Source: Bacillus sp. BP-3 (GTDB lineage: Bacteria > Bacillota > Bacilli > Bacillales > Bacillaceae_G). From it: DNA of 64,000 bases. The DNA is taken from the NCBI RefSeq assembly GCF_028401955.1, contig NZ_JAQOTJ010000006.1, positions 1 to 64,000 on the forward strand, given 5' to 3'. The position numbers were made by a program, and so were the translations under genes. Below the pieces are notes generated by a model that was given only the letters and a program-made list of their open reading frames with translations, did no database searches and was not told where the DNA came from. Shown here one piece after another: positions 23,043 to 32,630 of this stretch; within the stretch, counting starts at the first letter, position 1, and the number at the start of each line of letters is the position of its first letter.

Positions 23043-24590
23043 ATGGTAGTAGCATACAAACATGAGCCATTTACAGATTTTACAGTAGAGGCAAATAAAG
23101 TTGCGTTTGAAGAAGGTTTAAAGAAAGTAGAATCTTATCTTGGACAAGACTATCCATTAATTATTGGGGGAGAAAAGATCACTACAGACGAGAAAATCGT
23201 TTCTGTAAATCCTGCAAATAAAGAAGAAGTCGTTGGCCGCGTTTCAAAAGCAAGTCGTGAATTAGCAGAGAAAGCAATGCAAGTAGCGGATGAAACATTC
23301 CAAACTTGGAGAAAAACAAAACCAGAAATGCGTGCAGATATTTTATTCCGCGCAGCTGCAATCGTTCGCCGCAGAAAACATGAGTTTTCCGCAATTCTTG
23401 TAAAAGAAGCAGGTAAGCCATGGAATGAGGCAGATGCTGATACAGCAGAAGCAATTGACTTCATGGAGTATTATGGTCGTCAAATGTTGAAATTAAAAGA
23501 TGGCATTCCGGTAGAAAGCCGTCCAATTGAATATAATCGTTTTTCTTACATTCCATTAGGAGTAGGTGTTATCATTTCTCCTTGGAACTTCCCGTTTGCT
23601 ATTATGGCAGGGATGACAACAGCTGCATTAGTGTCTGGTAACACTGTATTATTAAAACCAGCTAGTACGACACCTGTAGTGGCAGCGAAGTTTATGGAAG
23701 TATTAGAAGAAGCTGGCTTACCAGCAGGCGTAGTAAACTTCATTCCTGGTAGCGGTTCTGAAGTTGGTGACTACTTAGTAGATCATCCTCGTACACGCTT
23801 CATTAGCTTCACTGGATCACGCGATGTTGGTATTCGTATTTACGAACGCGCAGCAAAGGTAAATCCAGGACAAATTTGGTTAAAACGCGTTATCGCTGAA
23901 ATGGGCGGTAAAGATACAATCGTTGTTGATAAAGAAGCAGATCTTGAATTAGCAGCAAAATCTATCGTTGCATCTGCATTTGGATTCTCAGGACAAAAAT
24001 GTTCTGCATGTTCTCGCGCAGTAATCCATGAGGATGTATACGATCACGTATTAAACCGTGCAATTGAATTAACAAATGAATTAACAGTAGGAAACCCAGC
24101 TGAAAAAGGCATAAACATGGGACCTGTTAACGACCAAGCTGCATTTGATAAAGTAATGAGCTACGTTGCGATTGGTAAAGAAGAAGGTAAACTTGTAGCA
24201 GGTGGCGAAGGTGATGATTCTCAAGGGTGGTTCATCAAACCAACAATCATTGCTGACGTTGCAGAAGATGCTCGTCTTATGAAAGAAGAAATCTTCGGAC
24301 CGGTTGTAGCATTCTGCAAAGCAAAAGACTTTGATCATGCACTTGCAATTGCGAACAATACAGAATACGGTTTAACAGGAGCTGTTGTTTCTAATAACCG
24401 TGAACATATTGAAAAGGCACGTGAAGACTTCCACGTTGGTAACTTATACTTCAACCGTGGATGTACTGGAGCAATCGTAGGTTACCAACCATTTGGTGGC
24501 TTTAACATGTCTGGTACAGACTCTAAAGCAGGTGGCCCTGACTATTTAGCACTTCACATGCAAGCAAAAACTACTTCTGAAACTTTATAA
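23043..24590 (+). CDS. rocA: 1-pyrroline-5-carboxylate dehydrogenase
   Basis: NAD-dependent aldehyde dehydrogenase (515 aa) that oxidises P5C/glutamate semialdehyde to glutamate in proline and arginine degradation. The length equals B. subtilis RocA/PutC. The active-site Glu is in IAEMGGKD and the catalytic Cys in [21 protein letters not shown] and [11 protein letters not shown]-like NAD-binding segments are present. AAGGGGAGG precedes the ATG. It stands alone between its promoter and terminator; no proline dehydrogenase gene is adjacent. Confidence 0.93.
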   Translation: MVVAYKHEPFTDFTVEANKVAFEEGLKKVESYLGQDYPLIIGGEKITTDEKIVSVNPANKEEVVGRVSKASRELAEKAMQVADETFQTWRKTKPEMRADILFRAAAIVRRRKHEFSAILVKEAGKPWNEADADTAEAIDFMEYYGRQMLKLKDGIPVESRPIEYNRFSYIPLGVGVIISPWNFPFAIMAGMTTAALVSGNTVLLKPASTTPVVAAKFMEVLEEAGLPAGVVNFIPGSGSEVGDYLVDHPRTRFISFTGSRDVGIRIYERAAKVNPGQIWLKRVIAEMGGKDTIVVDKEADLELAAKSIVASAFGFSGQKCSACSRAVIHEDVYDHVLNRAIELTNELTVGNPAEKGINMGPVNDQAAFDKVMSYVAIGKEEGKLVAGGEGDDSQGWFIKPTIIADVAEDARLMKEEIFGPVVAFCKAKDFDHALAIANNTEYGLTGAVVSNNREHIEKAREDFHVGNLYFNRGCTGAIVGYQPFGGFNMSGTDSKAGGPDYLALHMQAKTTSETL

Positions 24591-24601
24591 GAAGTATAGG
24601 A

Positions 24602-24633
24602 AAGACCTTCTCGTAACCGAGAAGGTCTTTTTA
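24602..24633 (+). terminator. Terminator after rocA
   Basis: AAGACCTTCTCG / CGAGAAGGTCTT with a short loop and a T tail. The end of the minus-strand pseudogene touches it. Confidence 0.92.
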
Positions 24634-25047
24634 TATATTAAACAGAATGAGTTTGATGGAGCATTGGCACTTCTCTTGCATTGTTTTCATAAATAAATCG
24701 GGGTCTTTTGGTGACGATATAAGAGCAATATCATAATTGCTATAAGTAATTTCTAAGCGTTTAAACGTCCAGGCAGGTGCGGAAAGTAAGTTGTAGGTGT
24801 ATCTGATGCTAGTTATTTCATGGAGTGGAATCATAGTTTTGGTGAAACCAAATACAGCAACAAGATGTGTACTTGTAATCTCGTGATAAGAATGAAATAG
24901 TGCCCATAGAAGCATACCGATAATAGATACCATGTATTATAATAGCCCTGCATCAACTTGGTCTGTGAAGAACAGGAGAAATAGTATGGGGCATAATGCA
25001 ATAATGAGTAGAGACAGCAATGGGTTACGTTGAATGGAAAATTTCAC
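24631..25047 (-). pseudogene. PH-domain (bPH_4 / SunI-YyaB-like) membrane protein gene broken by a stop codon
   Basis: The minus strand reads GTG start at 25047 (AAGAAGG ribosome binding site 7 nt upstream), then KFSIQRNPLLSLLIIALCPI and LFLLFFTDQVDAGLL. An in-frame TAA at 24939-24937 follows, and the same frame continues YMVSIIGMLLWALFHSYHE and the PH-like part (MIPLHEITSIRYTYN, LEITYSNYD). The two hydrophobic helices plus domain match YyaB/SunI-type bPH_4 proteins. A single nonsense change splits the gene. Restart at ATG 24933 could make the 100-aa C-terminal part. Confidence 0.8.
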
Positions 25048-25205
25048 GAGTTATACCTTCTTTGTTATCGGTTTACCTTATTTTGGATATTTATACTTAA
25101 TTTAAGTGGAAAACGCACAAAATGACTAGAAAATTTTACCCGTTCGTCATATTTCTTTGTATAAATTTTATAAATTTCCTGTATAATACAATTGAAGGAA
25201 AATCT

Positions 25206-25271
25206 ATGATTAGACAAGAAGACACCGCTTTCAGTTTGCTCGCTGAAGGCGGTGTTTTTTATATACTTTAA
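25206..25271 (+). CDS. Possible 21-aa small ORF overlapping a terminator
   Basis: ATG with GAAGGA 6 nt upstream and a TATAAT-type -10 about 20 nt before that. It codes for MIRQEDTAFSLLAEGGVFYIL. The second half is the terminator-like hairpin at 25222-25254 (ACACCGCTTTCAG / CTGAAGGCGGTGT, then TTTTTT). It could be a short regulatory RNA or leader whose hairpin merely happens to be open. No gene follows on the plus strand until far downstream. Confidence 0.3.
   Translation: MIRQEDTAFSLLAEGGVFYIL
25222..25260 (+). terminator. Strong terminator hairpin
   Basis: 13-bp stem with one G-U pair (ACACCGCTTTCAG / CTGAAGGCGGTGT), loop TTTGCTCG, then six T. Promoter-like sequence lies only about 40 nt upstream, so the expected transcript is near 65 nt. 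Confidence 0.85.
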
Positions 25272-25295
25272 GAAAAATAGAAACAATTTCTTTCG

Positions 25296-25859
25296 TTAAG
25301 CTTGAAGTGATTGCTCGCGTTGTAAAAATTCCGCTTCGCTTATTACCTCAGCATATACGCCGTTTAAAGCAGCTAGAATGGTATTGTGAATGTATACAGC
25401 CGGAATAGAAACGTTTTTAAAGACTAAATCTTTCGTTGCACACGCATCATGTATCAATGTGCATGTAAAGCCAAGGTCAAAGGCGGCACGTACTGTAGCA
25501 TCAATACACATATGAGTCATCATGCCGCATATAACGACGTGTTCAATTTGTAAATTTTGTAATTCTTCTAATAGCGGCGTTTCACGAAAACTATTAGGAA
25601 AATGCTTCAGTATGACCGTTTCATGCTGAAAAGGACGAACACTTTCATGAATATGTACGCCTTCTGTATTCGGAAGAAAAAACGTTGCATTTTCCTGCAT
25701 GGAAACATGTTGAATATGAAAAATAGGCTGATTTGTTTTACGGAAATGTTGAAGTATGCGCGTTGCATATTCGCTTGCTTCATCGGCGTTTCGCAGTTCC
25801 ATCTTTCCATTTGGAAAATAATCATTTTGGATATCAACGAGTAAAAGAGCAGTTTTCAT
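25296..25859 (-). CDS. Isochorismatase-family cysteine hydrolase
   Basis: 187-aa alpha/beta hydrolase of the isochorismatase/nicotinamidase superfamily. The likely catalytic triad is Asp9 (LLVDIQND), Lys85 (VILKHFPNSF) and Cys118 (GMMTHMCIDATVRAAFDLG), with the cis-peptide region at VVICGMMTH. Family members hydrolyse isochorismate, nicotinamide or other amides; the substrate cannot be told here. It is a single gene on the minus strand with its ATG at 25859. Confidence 0.9.
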   Translation of the reverse strand: MKTALLLVDIQNDYFPNGKMELRNADEASEYATRILQHFRKTNQPIFHIQHVSMQENATFFLPNTEGVHIHESVRPFQHETVILKHFPNSFRETPLLEELQNLQIEHVVICGMMTHMCIDATVRAAFDLGFTCTLIHDACATKDLVFKNVSIPAVYIHNTILAALNGVYAEVISEAEFLQREQSLQA

Positions 25860-25988
25860 TTCAGTTACAGCCCCCCAGTTTTCAATTTTATATTCATTTA
25901 ATTATTCCATAACTTTAGAGGGTTTTCCTTTTCACAAAGTGTGAGATAAAGAAATTTACATGAAATTAAAATTGAATTGTTTTAGTTT

Positions 25989-26474
25989 TTAATAAATCTG
26001 TTTAGAAATGGATTTTCCTATTTTGAATAAAATGGGGATTAAACTCGCTAACACTCCTGCTACTATAAGTGTGGACAAAAATAACTCGTTAAAAGTTAGT
26101 TCGTTATTTTTAAAAAATTGATAAAGAATAAAGCTATTAATAGGGATATTCAATAACATGCCAGTTAAAAGGCCTGGTGCATATCTTTTTAACACGATAC
26201 TTGCGAGTAAATGAGGAAAAATAGCGTTAATAATCATTGAACTAATGAAGCCAATAAGAATATATTTAGCCAGACTTGAATTTGGAGAAAATAGATAATA
26301 AAAAGTTGAAAGGTAAGCTAAAGAAGTAATAACAATAACTGCAAAATAAAATTCGTTTTTCCCTACAGGTTTGTGGAATTTTGAGGCGTGATTTGACCAC
26401 TCTGGTAACCATACTGCTTCTTCTAAATTATGTAATGTAATAGCAAATAAAAATAAAATAACCAATTCTCCCAA
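25989..26474 (-). CDS. HXXEE-domain membrane protein
   Basis: 161 aa with four to five hydrophobic segments. The motif TLHNLEEAVWLPEW near the N terminus and the histidine in AIFPHLLASI fit the HXXEE domain (PF13787), a membrane family of unknown function. TTG at 26474 was chosen because GGAGGGG lies 6 nt upstream; in-frame codons further upstream have no ribosome binding site. About 130 nt of A/T-rich sequence without features separate it from the previous gene. Confidence 0.75.
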   Translation of the reverse strand: MGELVILFLFAITLHNLEEAVWLPEWSNHASKFHKPVGKNEFYFAVIVITSLAYLSTFYYLFSPNSSLAKYILIGFISSMIINAIFPHLLASIVLKRYAPGLLTGMLLNIPINSFILYQFFKNNELTFNELFLSTLIVAGVLASLIPILFKIGKSISKQIY

Positions 26475-26618
26475 TGAAAACCCCTCCTCTGTCCAATTTA
26501 GTTCTATTAAATAATTAGTGTGTATTGCGACGCTAATGCAGTATTTTTTCAAAAATCTACCCTACACATGGAAGTCTTAATTTTGCATGAGATTAAAACT
26601 AAGAAATTTAAGTGGAGG

Positions 26619-26645
26619 AGACCAGGATTTTCCCTGGTCTTTTCC
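26619..26645. terminator. Hairpin between convergent or adjacent genes
   Basis: GACCAGG / CCTGGTC stem with TTTTCC on the plus side. It lies just after the minus-strand 64-aa gene; the T tract is short, so termination is uncertain. Confidence 0.45.
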
Positions 26646-26652
26646 TATATCA

Positions 26653-26847
26653 TTATTCAATTGTCACACGTTTTAAAGAAGTTTCTGCAGGCTGCTTCGG
26701 TTCCTTTACATAAGAAGTGAGTTCTTCCTGAAATATATTTAATACCCCTTTTGCGCGCTGCTGAAGCGGGGCAGGTAATTCATTTATCATATATGCTCCA
26801 ATCTCAATTTTCGTTCGAATCATTTTGCGTAGTAAGTCTTCACGCAT
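26653..26847 (-). CDS. Small conserved-looking protein coupled to the ArsA-type ATPase
   Basis: 64 aa, starting MREDLLRKMIRTKIEIGAYM and containing LPAPLQQRAKGVLNIF. It is soluble, helical and charged, with no recognised domain. The ATG at 26847 lies inside the last codons of the ArsA-type gene (8-nt overlap) with GGAGG 9 nt upstream, so it is translationally coupled. The context suggests a partner of the ATPase, but this is inference. Confidence 0.7.
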   Translation of the reverse strand: MREDLLRKMIRTKIEIGAYMINELPAPLQQRAKGVLNIFQEELTSYVKEPKQPAETSLKRVTIE

Positions 26848-28021
26848 GAACAATACCTCCAAATCGAATGTTGAGGACATCACCTTCAAATTTTGCACCT
26901 TGAATGGATAAATGCGTCAATGTTTTTGGTAATGTAATGTTTCGTTTTACGGAACCGGCGCGAATAATCAATTCGTCACCTTTTTGATTTAAAGAGAGTT
27001 CACTTTTATCAGAGAATGGGATGGATAGCACAAAGATATATTCATCCCCGTTTTTCGTGACATACTGCGTTCGGCCGTTGAATTTTACCGCAGTCGGATC
27101 TGGATCATGTTTAAATAAAGCATCGCCGACACGCTCTAACATAGATAAGCCGACTACTTCTTGTTCAAACATAGGTGCTTCGTAAATAGGGAGAGGCTGA
27201 AAACTATCTTGAATTAATGCTTTATATTTCTTTTGCGCATCTTTCCATGCTTGAAAATATGAATCTGTTACAGTATCAGGGATGACGCGATTAATCATGA
27301 TGGCATCAACATTGTAGTCATATAAATTTAAATATGTGAAGCTGCGCTGTGCTTCTTTAATCACCATTTTTTCTGGATTTACAACAACGCGAATACTCGT
27401 TACTTCTCGGTTGGATAAAATCTCTCTCATTTCACCGAGTTGTTCGAGAGTATTTGTTAATTCTTCCATGGTATCGTCGGTAGGAAGGGGGAACCCGATA
27501 AGTGGCTGTGCAACGGGCCGTACGACTTTTAATACTTTACGTTTAATTGGAAATAGTTTTTCCATCCACCAGCCGAGCATATCAGGAAAGCTTAACATTG
27601 CTAATGTTTCGCCAGTTGGAGCACAATCAATAATGATGACATCGTATGTTTTTTGTTTATAGTAATCTAAAACGCGCAGTAAACTAATTAAATCTTCCAT
27701 ACCTGGGAACATCGTAAGTTCCTCTGTAGTAATATCGTCAGCTGCTTTTGATGTAAATAGCAATGTAATATATTTTTGCAGTTTCCCCCAGCCTTTTTCC
27801 ATTTCATAGATTGTATTAATTTCTTGCGCCCATAGGTTTTCACAAATTTCTTGAGGCTCTGATGAAAGTTTCATACCAAAGGAATCTCCTAAGCTATGTG
27901 CAGGGTCTGTGCTCATGACTAACGTTTTTAATCCTTGCTTTGCGCTTTGCATTGCTGTTGCTGCTGAAATACTTGTTTTTCCCACGCCGCCTTTACCAGT
28001 GTATAAAATAATTCTCATCAT
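26840..28021 (-). CDS. ArsA/Get3-family anion-transporting ATPase
   Basis: 393 aa. The deviant Walker A GKGGVGKTS is at residues 9-17; MSTDPAHSLGDSFG (switch I) and IIDCAPTGETLAMLS (switch II) follow. The C-terminal domain of about 75 residues (NGDEYIFVLSIPFSDKSELS onward) looks like the alpha-crystallin-like 'ArsA_HSP20' fold. No arsenic genes (arsR, arsB, arsC) are near, so a Get3-like protein-handling role is at least as likely as arsenite export. A 64-aa gene overlaps its end; a MarR gene lies upstream on the same strand. Confidence 0.88.
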   Translation of the reverse strand: MMRIILYTGKGGVGKTSISAATAMQSAKQGLKTLVMSTDPAHSLGDSFGMKLSSEPQEICENLWAQEINTIYEMEKGWGKLQKYITLLFTSKAADDITTEELTMFPGMEDLISLLRVLDYYKQKTYDVIIIDCAPTGETLAMLSFPDMLGWWMEKLFPIKRKVLKVVRPVAQPLIGFPLPTDDTMEELTNTLEQLGEMREILSNREVTSIRVVVNPEKMVIKEAQRSFTYLNLYDYNVDAIMINRVIPDTVTDSYFQAWKDAQKKYKALIQDSFQPLPIYEAPMFEQEVVGLSMLERVGDALFKHDPDPTAVKFNGRTQYVTKNGDEYIFVLSIPFSDKSELSLNQKGDELIIRAGSVKRNITLPKTLTHLSIQGAKFEGDVLNIRFGGIVHA

Positions 28022-28097
28022 TCATATCCCCTTTGTTTCGATAGTCGAATATTACGAGAGCCGAAATAAATTTTTGAATAAAAACCCGCAGAGGGGT

Positions 28098-28580
28098 CTA
28101 TTCAATCGGAATGTTTTTCATCTTAGGTGAAGTAAGCTTTTCTTCTGGTTTTGGTTGTGATGTAGCGATATGATTCATGATTTTTTGGAAGATCTGTAGT
28201 AAAAATGCTTTTTCTTCTTCTGATAGCGCCTCTGTTACAAGGTTAAAGTAATAAGCAGCATTTTGTTTTACTTCTTCTACAAGCTCTATACCAGTTTCCG
28301 TTAAACGAATCAATACAATGCGACGATCACTTTCATTTCGGTAGCGCTCAATATATCCTTTTTTTACGAGACGATTGACTACACCTGTTGTTGTACTCAT
28401 TGGAATATCGAGAAGTTCCGCAATTTTACTCATTGTAATGTCTGTATTTCGCTCCATCCAAAGCAAGCAAAATACTTCTGTTTTTGAAAGTGATAAATCA
28501 AGGCTTACCCATTCCTCTGGATAGAAAAGCTTCTTGGCGTTATCAAGCAGTAAGTCTAAAAAATGTTCGTATTGCAGCAA
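28098..28580 (-). CDS. MarR-family transcriptional regulator
   Basis: 160-aa winged-helix regulator. The recognition region is ITMSKIAELLDIPMSTTTGV-VNRLVKKGYIERYRNESDRR, with the typical wing DRRIVLIRLTETG. TTG start at 28580 with GGGAG upstream. It has its own promoter, which overlaps a CAATTG inverted pair, and lies divergently to the YiaA-like gene. It may regulate itself, the membrane gene, or the downstream ATPase gene 76 nt further on. Confidence 0.92.
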   Translation of the reverse strand: MLQYEHFLDLLLDNAKKLFYPEEWVSLDLSLSKTEVFCLLWMERNTDITMSKIAELLDIPMSTTTGVVNRLVKKGYIERYRNESDRRIVLIRLTETGIELVEEVKQNAAYYFNLVTEALSEEEKAFLLQIFQKIMNHIATSQPKPEEKLTSPKMKNIPIE

Positions 28581-28624
28581 TTATTTCCACTCCCGTATAT
28601 TTCGAGGTTCGTAATATATTTCTC

Positions 28625-28656
28625 ATTCTATGTTCAATTGTAATAAATGTCAATTG
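28625..28656 (-). promoter_or_regulatory. marR promoter with inverted CAATTG operator
   Basis: On the minus strand TTGACA (28653-28648), a 17-bp spacer and TAGAAT (28630-28625). Two CAATTG units (28635-28640, 28651-28656) with centres 16 bp apart cover the -35 and spacer, an arrangement suited to autorepression by the MarR protein. Confidence 0.6.
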
Positions 28657-28812
28657 TTTTTAAATTTTCAGACTAAATTCATTTTATTCTTTATAAAGAA
28701 TTATATATATGCTAGAGTAATACAAAAGATAGGGTATTTTACATATTATTTCATAATATGGATAATAATGAACTATCTAATGGTGAATTGGGCAATGATA
28801 AGGGGGATAATA

Positions 28813-29064
28813 ATGAGAAGGAGAAATACTCAAGCGTTCACATTTTTAGCATGGACATCTTTTGTTTGTGCGCTTTCTGGTATGTTAATTGGTATTTATA
28901 CATTAGAAGAACCACTTAGTGTAAAAGGCTATTATTTACTTGGTACATTATTTTTAACGATGTCTAGTTTTGTGCTGCAAAAAACAATTCGTGATAATGA
29001 AGAAGATAATGCAAACAACATCCATACTGAACCAATTTCTAAAAAAGAAACAATTGAGAAGTAA
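28813..29064 (+). CDS. YiaA/YiaB-like two-helix membrane protein
   Basis: 83 aa. RNTQAFTFLAWTSFVCALSG, MLIGIYTLEEPLSVKG and YYLLGTLFLTMSSFVLQKTI form the two-helix YiaAB domain; the tail is acidic and charged. The ATG at 28813 has AGGGGGA upstream, while the frame open further upstream (from 28630) is A/T-rich promoter sequence. Divergent from marR. Function unknown. Confidence 0.78.
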   Translation: MRRRNTQAFTFLAWTSFVCALSGMLIGIYTLEEPLSVKGYYLLGTLFLTMSSFVLQKTIRDNEEDNANNIHTEPISKKETIEK

Positions 29065-29089
29065 GATGGAATTTTATATAGCAAATTGA

Positions 29090-29119
29090 TAAGGAAGGCG
29101 AAAGCCTTTCTTTTTTTGT
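29090..29119 (+). terminator. Terminator after the YiaA-like gene
   Basis: GAAGGC-GAAA-GCCTTTC hairpin with a T tail. Confidence 0.85.
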
Positions 29120-29149
29120 CTAAAAATGAGTGAAGTGTGCTGTGTTTAC

Positions 29150-29179
29150 TTGCTTGAACTACTGAAAATTTGGTATCAT
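29150..29179 (+). promoter_or_regulatory. Probable gatCAB promoter
   Basis: TTGCTT (29150-29155), 18-bp spacer, TATCAT (29174-29179), 47 nt before the gatC start. Confidence 0.5.
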
Positions 29180-29225
29180 CAATAGTATTGTAGATTGTAC
29201 GATATATTATGGAGGTGGCCTAGCC

Positions 29226-29516
29226 GTGTCAAGAATTTCCGTTGAGAATGTAAAGCACGTTGCCCATTTAGCGCGTCTTGCAATTACAGATCAAGAAGCA
29301 GAAAAATTTCAAAAACAACTCGATGCAATTGTTACATTTGCTGAGCAGTTAAATGAATTAGATACAACAAACGTAAAACCAACAACTCACGTACTAGATA
29401 TGAAGAATATTATGCGTGAAGATGTACCTGAAAAAGGTTTACCAGTTGAAGAAGTATTAAAAAATGCACCGGATCACAAAGAGAATCAAATCCGTGTTCC
29501 AGCAGTATTAGAATAG
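29226..29516 (+). CDS. gatC: Asp-tRNA(Asn)/Glu-tRNA(Gln) amidotransferase subunit C
   Basis: 96-aa stabilising subunit of GatCAB, which makes Gln-tRNA(Gln) (and Asn-tRNA(Asn)) by transamidation in bacteria lacking Gln[22 protein letters not shown] and the C-terminal [11 protein letters not shown] are typical. GTG start with GGAGGTGG upstream. First gene of gatCAB. Confidence 0.96.
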   Translation: MSRISVENVKHVAHLARLAITDQEAEKFQKQLDAIVTFAEQLNELDTTNVKPTTHVLDMKNIMREDVPEKGLPVEEVLKNAPDHKENQIRVPAVLE

Positions 29517-29531
29517 AGGAGGGGAATTTCG

Positions 29532-30989
29532 ATGTCATTATTTGATCATTCTGTATCAGAGTTACACAAAAAATTACATAGCAAAGAAATTTCCGTTACG
29601 GATTTAGTAGAGGAATCTTACAAACGTATTGCGGATGTTGAAGATAAAGTACAAGCTTTTCTTACATTAGATGAAGAAAGTGCACGTGCAAAAGCGAAAG
29701 AATTAGATGCGAAGTTAGGCGCTGAAGATAACGGTTTACTATTTGGTATGCCAATTGGTGTGAAAGATAACATCGTAACAAAAGGTCTTCGTACAACATG
29801 TGCGAGCAAAATATTAGCAAATTTTGACCCGATTTATGATGCAACAGTTGTGCAAAAGCTAAACGCTGCTGACACAATTACAATCGGTAAATTAAACATG
29901 GACGAGTTTGCAATGGGTTCTTCTAACGAAAACTCTGGTTTTTATGCAACAAAGAATCCATGGAATTTAGATTATGTTCCAGGCGGATCTAGTGGTGGTT
30001 CTGCGGCAGCAGTAGCGGCAGGAGAAGTATTATTCTCTTTAGGTTCTGATACAGGTGGTTCTATCCGTCAACCAGCTGCATATTGCGGCGTTGTTGGTTT
30101 AAAACCAACATATGGTCGTGTATCTCGCTTCGGTTTAGTTGCGTTTGCATCTTCTCTTGACCAAATCGGACCGATTACGCGTACAGTAGAAGACAACGCA
30201 TACTTACTACAAGCTATTTCTGGTGTGGACCGTATGGATACAACTTCTGCAAACATTGAAGTTGGGAATTACTTAGCTGGTTTAACAGGCGACGTAAAAG
30301 GCTTACGCATTGCTGTACCAAAAGAATACTTAGGTGAAGGTGTTGGCGAAGAAGCTCGTGAATCCGTACTAGCTGCTTTAAAAGTGTTAGAAGGCATGGG
30401 CGCTACTTGGGAAGAAGTTTCGCTTCCACACTCTAAATATGCATTAGCAACATATTACTTAATCTCTTCTTCTGAAGCGTCTGCAAACCTTTCACGATTT
30501 GATGGCGTACGTTACGGCGTTCGTTCTGATAATGTGAATAATTTAATAGACCTTTATAAGAATACACGTAGCGAAGGCTTCGGGGATGAAGTAAAACGTC
30601 GTATTATGCTTGGTACATTTGCACTTAGCTCTGGTTACTATGATGCATATTACAAAAAAGCACAACAAGTACGTACATTAATTAAAAATGATTTTGAAAA
30701 TGTATTTGCAAACTATGATGTTATTATTGGACCAACAACGCCAACTCCAGCGTTTAAAGTGGGCGAAAAAGTTGATGATCCAATGACAATGTATGCAAAT
30801 GATATTTTAACAATTCCAGTAAACTTAGCAGGTGTTCCAGCAATTTCTGTTCCATGTGGATTCGGTGCAAACAACATGCCACTTGGACTACAAATTATCG
30901 GTAAACACTTTGATGAAGCAACAATTTATCGCGTTGCACATGCGTTCGAGCAAGCAACAGACTATCATACAAAAAAAGCAAGTCTGTAA
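29532..30989 (+). CDS. gatA: Asp/Glu-tRNA amidotransferase subunit A
   Basis: Amidase-signature glutaminase (485 aa) supplying ammonia to GatB. The catalytic Lys is in PIGVKDNI and the amidase signature with its Ser residues in [14 protein letters not shown] and [12 protein letters not shown], the Ser-cisSer-Lys triad. GAGGAGGGG precedes the ATG. It lies 15 nt after gatC and 14 nt before gatB. Confidence 0.97.
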   Translation: MSLFDHSVSELHKKLHSKEISVTDLVEESYKRIADVEDKVQAFLTLDEESARAKAKELDAKLGAEDNGLLFGMPIGVKDNIVTKGLRTTCASKILANFDPIYDATVVQKLNAADTITIGKLNMDEFAMGSSNENSGFYATKNPWNLDYVPGGSSGGSAAAVAAGEVLFSLGSDTGGSIRQPAAYCGVVGLKPTYGRVSRFGLVAFASSLDQIGPITRTVEDNAYLLQAISGVDRMDTTSANIEVGNYLAGLTGDVKGLRIAVPKEYLGEGVGEEARESVLAALKVLEGMGATWEEVSLPHSKYALATYYLISSSEASANLSRFDGVRYGVRSDNVNNLIDLYKNTRSEGFGDEVKRRIMLGTFALSSGYYDAYYKKAQQVRTLIKNDFENVFANYDVIIGPTTPTPAFKVGEKVDDPMTMYANDILTIPVNLAGVPAISVPCGFGANNMPLGLQIIGKHFDEATIYRVAHAFEQATDYHTKKASL

Positions 30990-31003
30990 GGAGGCGAGCA
31001 TAG

Positions 31004-32434
31004 ATGAATTTTGAAACAATTATCGGTTTAGAGGTTCACGTTGAGTTAAAAACGAATTCGAAAATTTTCTCTGCGAGTCCAACAGAATTTGGAGCTGATC
31101 CAAATACACAAACAAGTGTAATTGACTTAGGATATCCTGGGGTGCTTCCAACTCTAAATAAAGAGGCAGTTAACTTTGCAATGAAAGCTGCAATGGCATT
31201 AAACTGTGAAATCGCAACAGAAACAAAGTTTGACCGTAAAAACTATTTCTATCCAGATAACCCGAAAGCATACCAAATTTCTCAATATGATAAACCAATT
31301 GGGGAAAATGGTTGGATTGAAATTGAAGTAGGCGGTAAAAAGAAACGTATCGGTATTACACGCCTTCATTTAGAAGAAGATGCAGGTAAATCAACGCATA
31401 CAAGCGAAGGCTACTCACTAGTAGATTACAACCGTCAAGGTATGCCATTAATCGAGATCGTATCTGAGCCAGATATGCGTACACCAGAAGAAGCGTATGC
31501 ATACTTAGAAAAGTTAAAATCAATCATTCAATATACAGGCGTATCTGATTGTAAGATGGAAGAGGGTTCCCTTCGTTGTGATGCGAACATTTCCCTTCGT
31601 CCAGTTGGACAAGAGAAATTCGGTACAAAAGCGGAATTGAAAAACTTAAACTCTTTCACTTATGTACAAAAAGGTCTTGAGTTTGAACAAGTGCGTCAAG
31701 AAAAAGAGCTATTATCGGGTGGTATCATTCAACAAGAAACACGCCGCTATGATGAAGCAACGAAGAAAACAATCTTAATGCGTGTAAAAGAAGGATCTGA
31801 CGATTACCGTTACTTCCCAGAGCCAGACTTAGTAGAGCTTTACATCGATGATGAGTGGAAAGAGCGCGTTCGTGCTTCTATTCCTGAGCTTCCAGATGCT
31901 CGTAAAGTACGTTATGTTGAGGAGCTTGGCTTGCCAGCTTATGATGCACACGTATTAACGTTAACGAAAGAGATGTCTGATTTCTTCGAAGCAACAGTTG
32001 CAGATGGTGCAGACGCGAAATTAACATCAAACTGGTTAATGGGTGAAGTATTAGCATACTTAAACAAACAACAAAAAGAATTACAAGACGTAGCACTAAC
32101 ACCAGCTGGTTTATCTAAAATGATTCAATTAATTGAAAAAGGTACAATTTCGTCTAAAATTGCGAAAAAAGTATTTAACGAGTTAATTGAAAACGGTGGA
32201 GACCCAGAAGAAATCGTAAAAGCAAAAGGTCTTGTTCAAATTTCTGACGAAGGAGCTCTTCGTAAGGTTGTAACAGAAATTCTTGATAATAATGAACAAT
32301 CTATTGAAGATTTCAAAAACGGTAAAGACCGTGCAATTGGCTTCTTAGTTGGTCAAATTATGAAAGCGACAAAAGGACAAGCAAACCCGCCGCTTGTTAA
32401 CAAAATCTTACTTGAAGAGATTAACAAACGATAA
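31004..32434 (+). CDS. gatB: Asp/Glu-tRNA amidotransferase subunit B
   Basis: Kinase-like subunit (476 aa) that phosphorylates and amidates misacylated tRNA. The start [39 protein letters not shown] and the C-terminal YqeY-like tRNA-binding tail ([17 protein letters not shown]) are all visible. AAGGAGG lies upstream of the ATG. Confidence 0.97.
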   Translation: MNFETIIGLEVHVELKTNSKIFSASPTEFGADPNTQTSVIDLGYPGVLPTLNKEAVNFAMKAAMALNCEIATETKFDRKNYFYPDNPKAYQISQYDKPIGENGWIEIEVGGKKKRIGITRLHLEEDAGKSTHTSEGYSLVDYNRQGMPLIEIVSEPDMRTPEEAYAYLEKLKSIIQYTGVSDCKMEEGSLRCDANISLRPVGQEKFGTKAELKNLNSFTYVQKGLEFEQVRQEKELLSGGIIQQETRRYDEATKKTILMRVKEGSDDYRYFPEPDLVELYIDDEWKERVRASIPELPDARKVRYVEELGLPAYDAHVLTLTKEMSDFFEATVADGADAKLTSNWLMGEVLAYLNKQQKELQDVALTPAGLSKMIQLIEKGTISSKIAKKVFNELIENGGDPEEIVKAKGLVQISDEGALRKVVTEILDNNEQSIEDFKNGKDRAIGFLVGQIMKATKGQANPPLVNKILLEEINKR

Positions 32435-32440
32435 TAAAAA

Positions 32441-32580
32441 AAAGCGGAGCCGACTGTTTAGCCCTGACGGATAAGGTTCTTTCGCCCAGAAAGTGTTTTT
32501 TACTTTCTCGTGCGGAAGGTTCTTAGACGCAAAGGGCTAGGAGGCAGAGCTGGACATAAAGAAAAGCGGAGCTAGACAGT
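32441..32580 (+). repeat. B. cereus group-type dispersed intergenic repeat
   Basis: About 140 bp bounded by two direct copies of AAAAGCGGAGC. Inside are AGAAAGT / ACTTTCT and AGCCCT / AGGGCT inverted pairs, predicting a folded RNA. The phrase GACGGATAAGGTTCTTTCGC resembles intergenic repeats I know from B. cereus group chromosomes; the family number is uncertain. It ends just before the terminator downstream of gatB. Confidence 0.6.
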
Positions 32581-32598
32581 AACAACAACGATTAATCA

Positions 32599-32626
32599 GA
32601 AAAGCACCCATACATGGGTGTTTTTC
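32599..32626 (+). terminator. Terminator downstream of gatB
   Basis: AAAAGCACCCA-TACA-TGGGTGTTTTT hairpin with a T tract, separated from gatB by the repeat. Confidence 0.85.
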
Positions 32627-32630
32627 TGGG

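Noticed and set aside
25065-25286. A 73-codon minus-strand frame over the terminator at 25222-25260
   Set aside because: A/T-rich, without ribosome binding site, and antisense to the promoter and hairpin.
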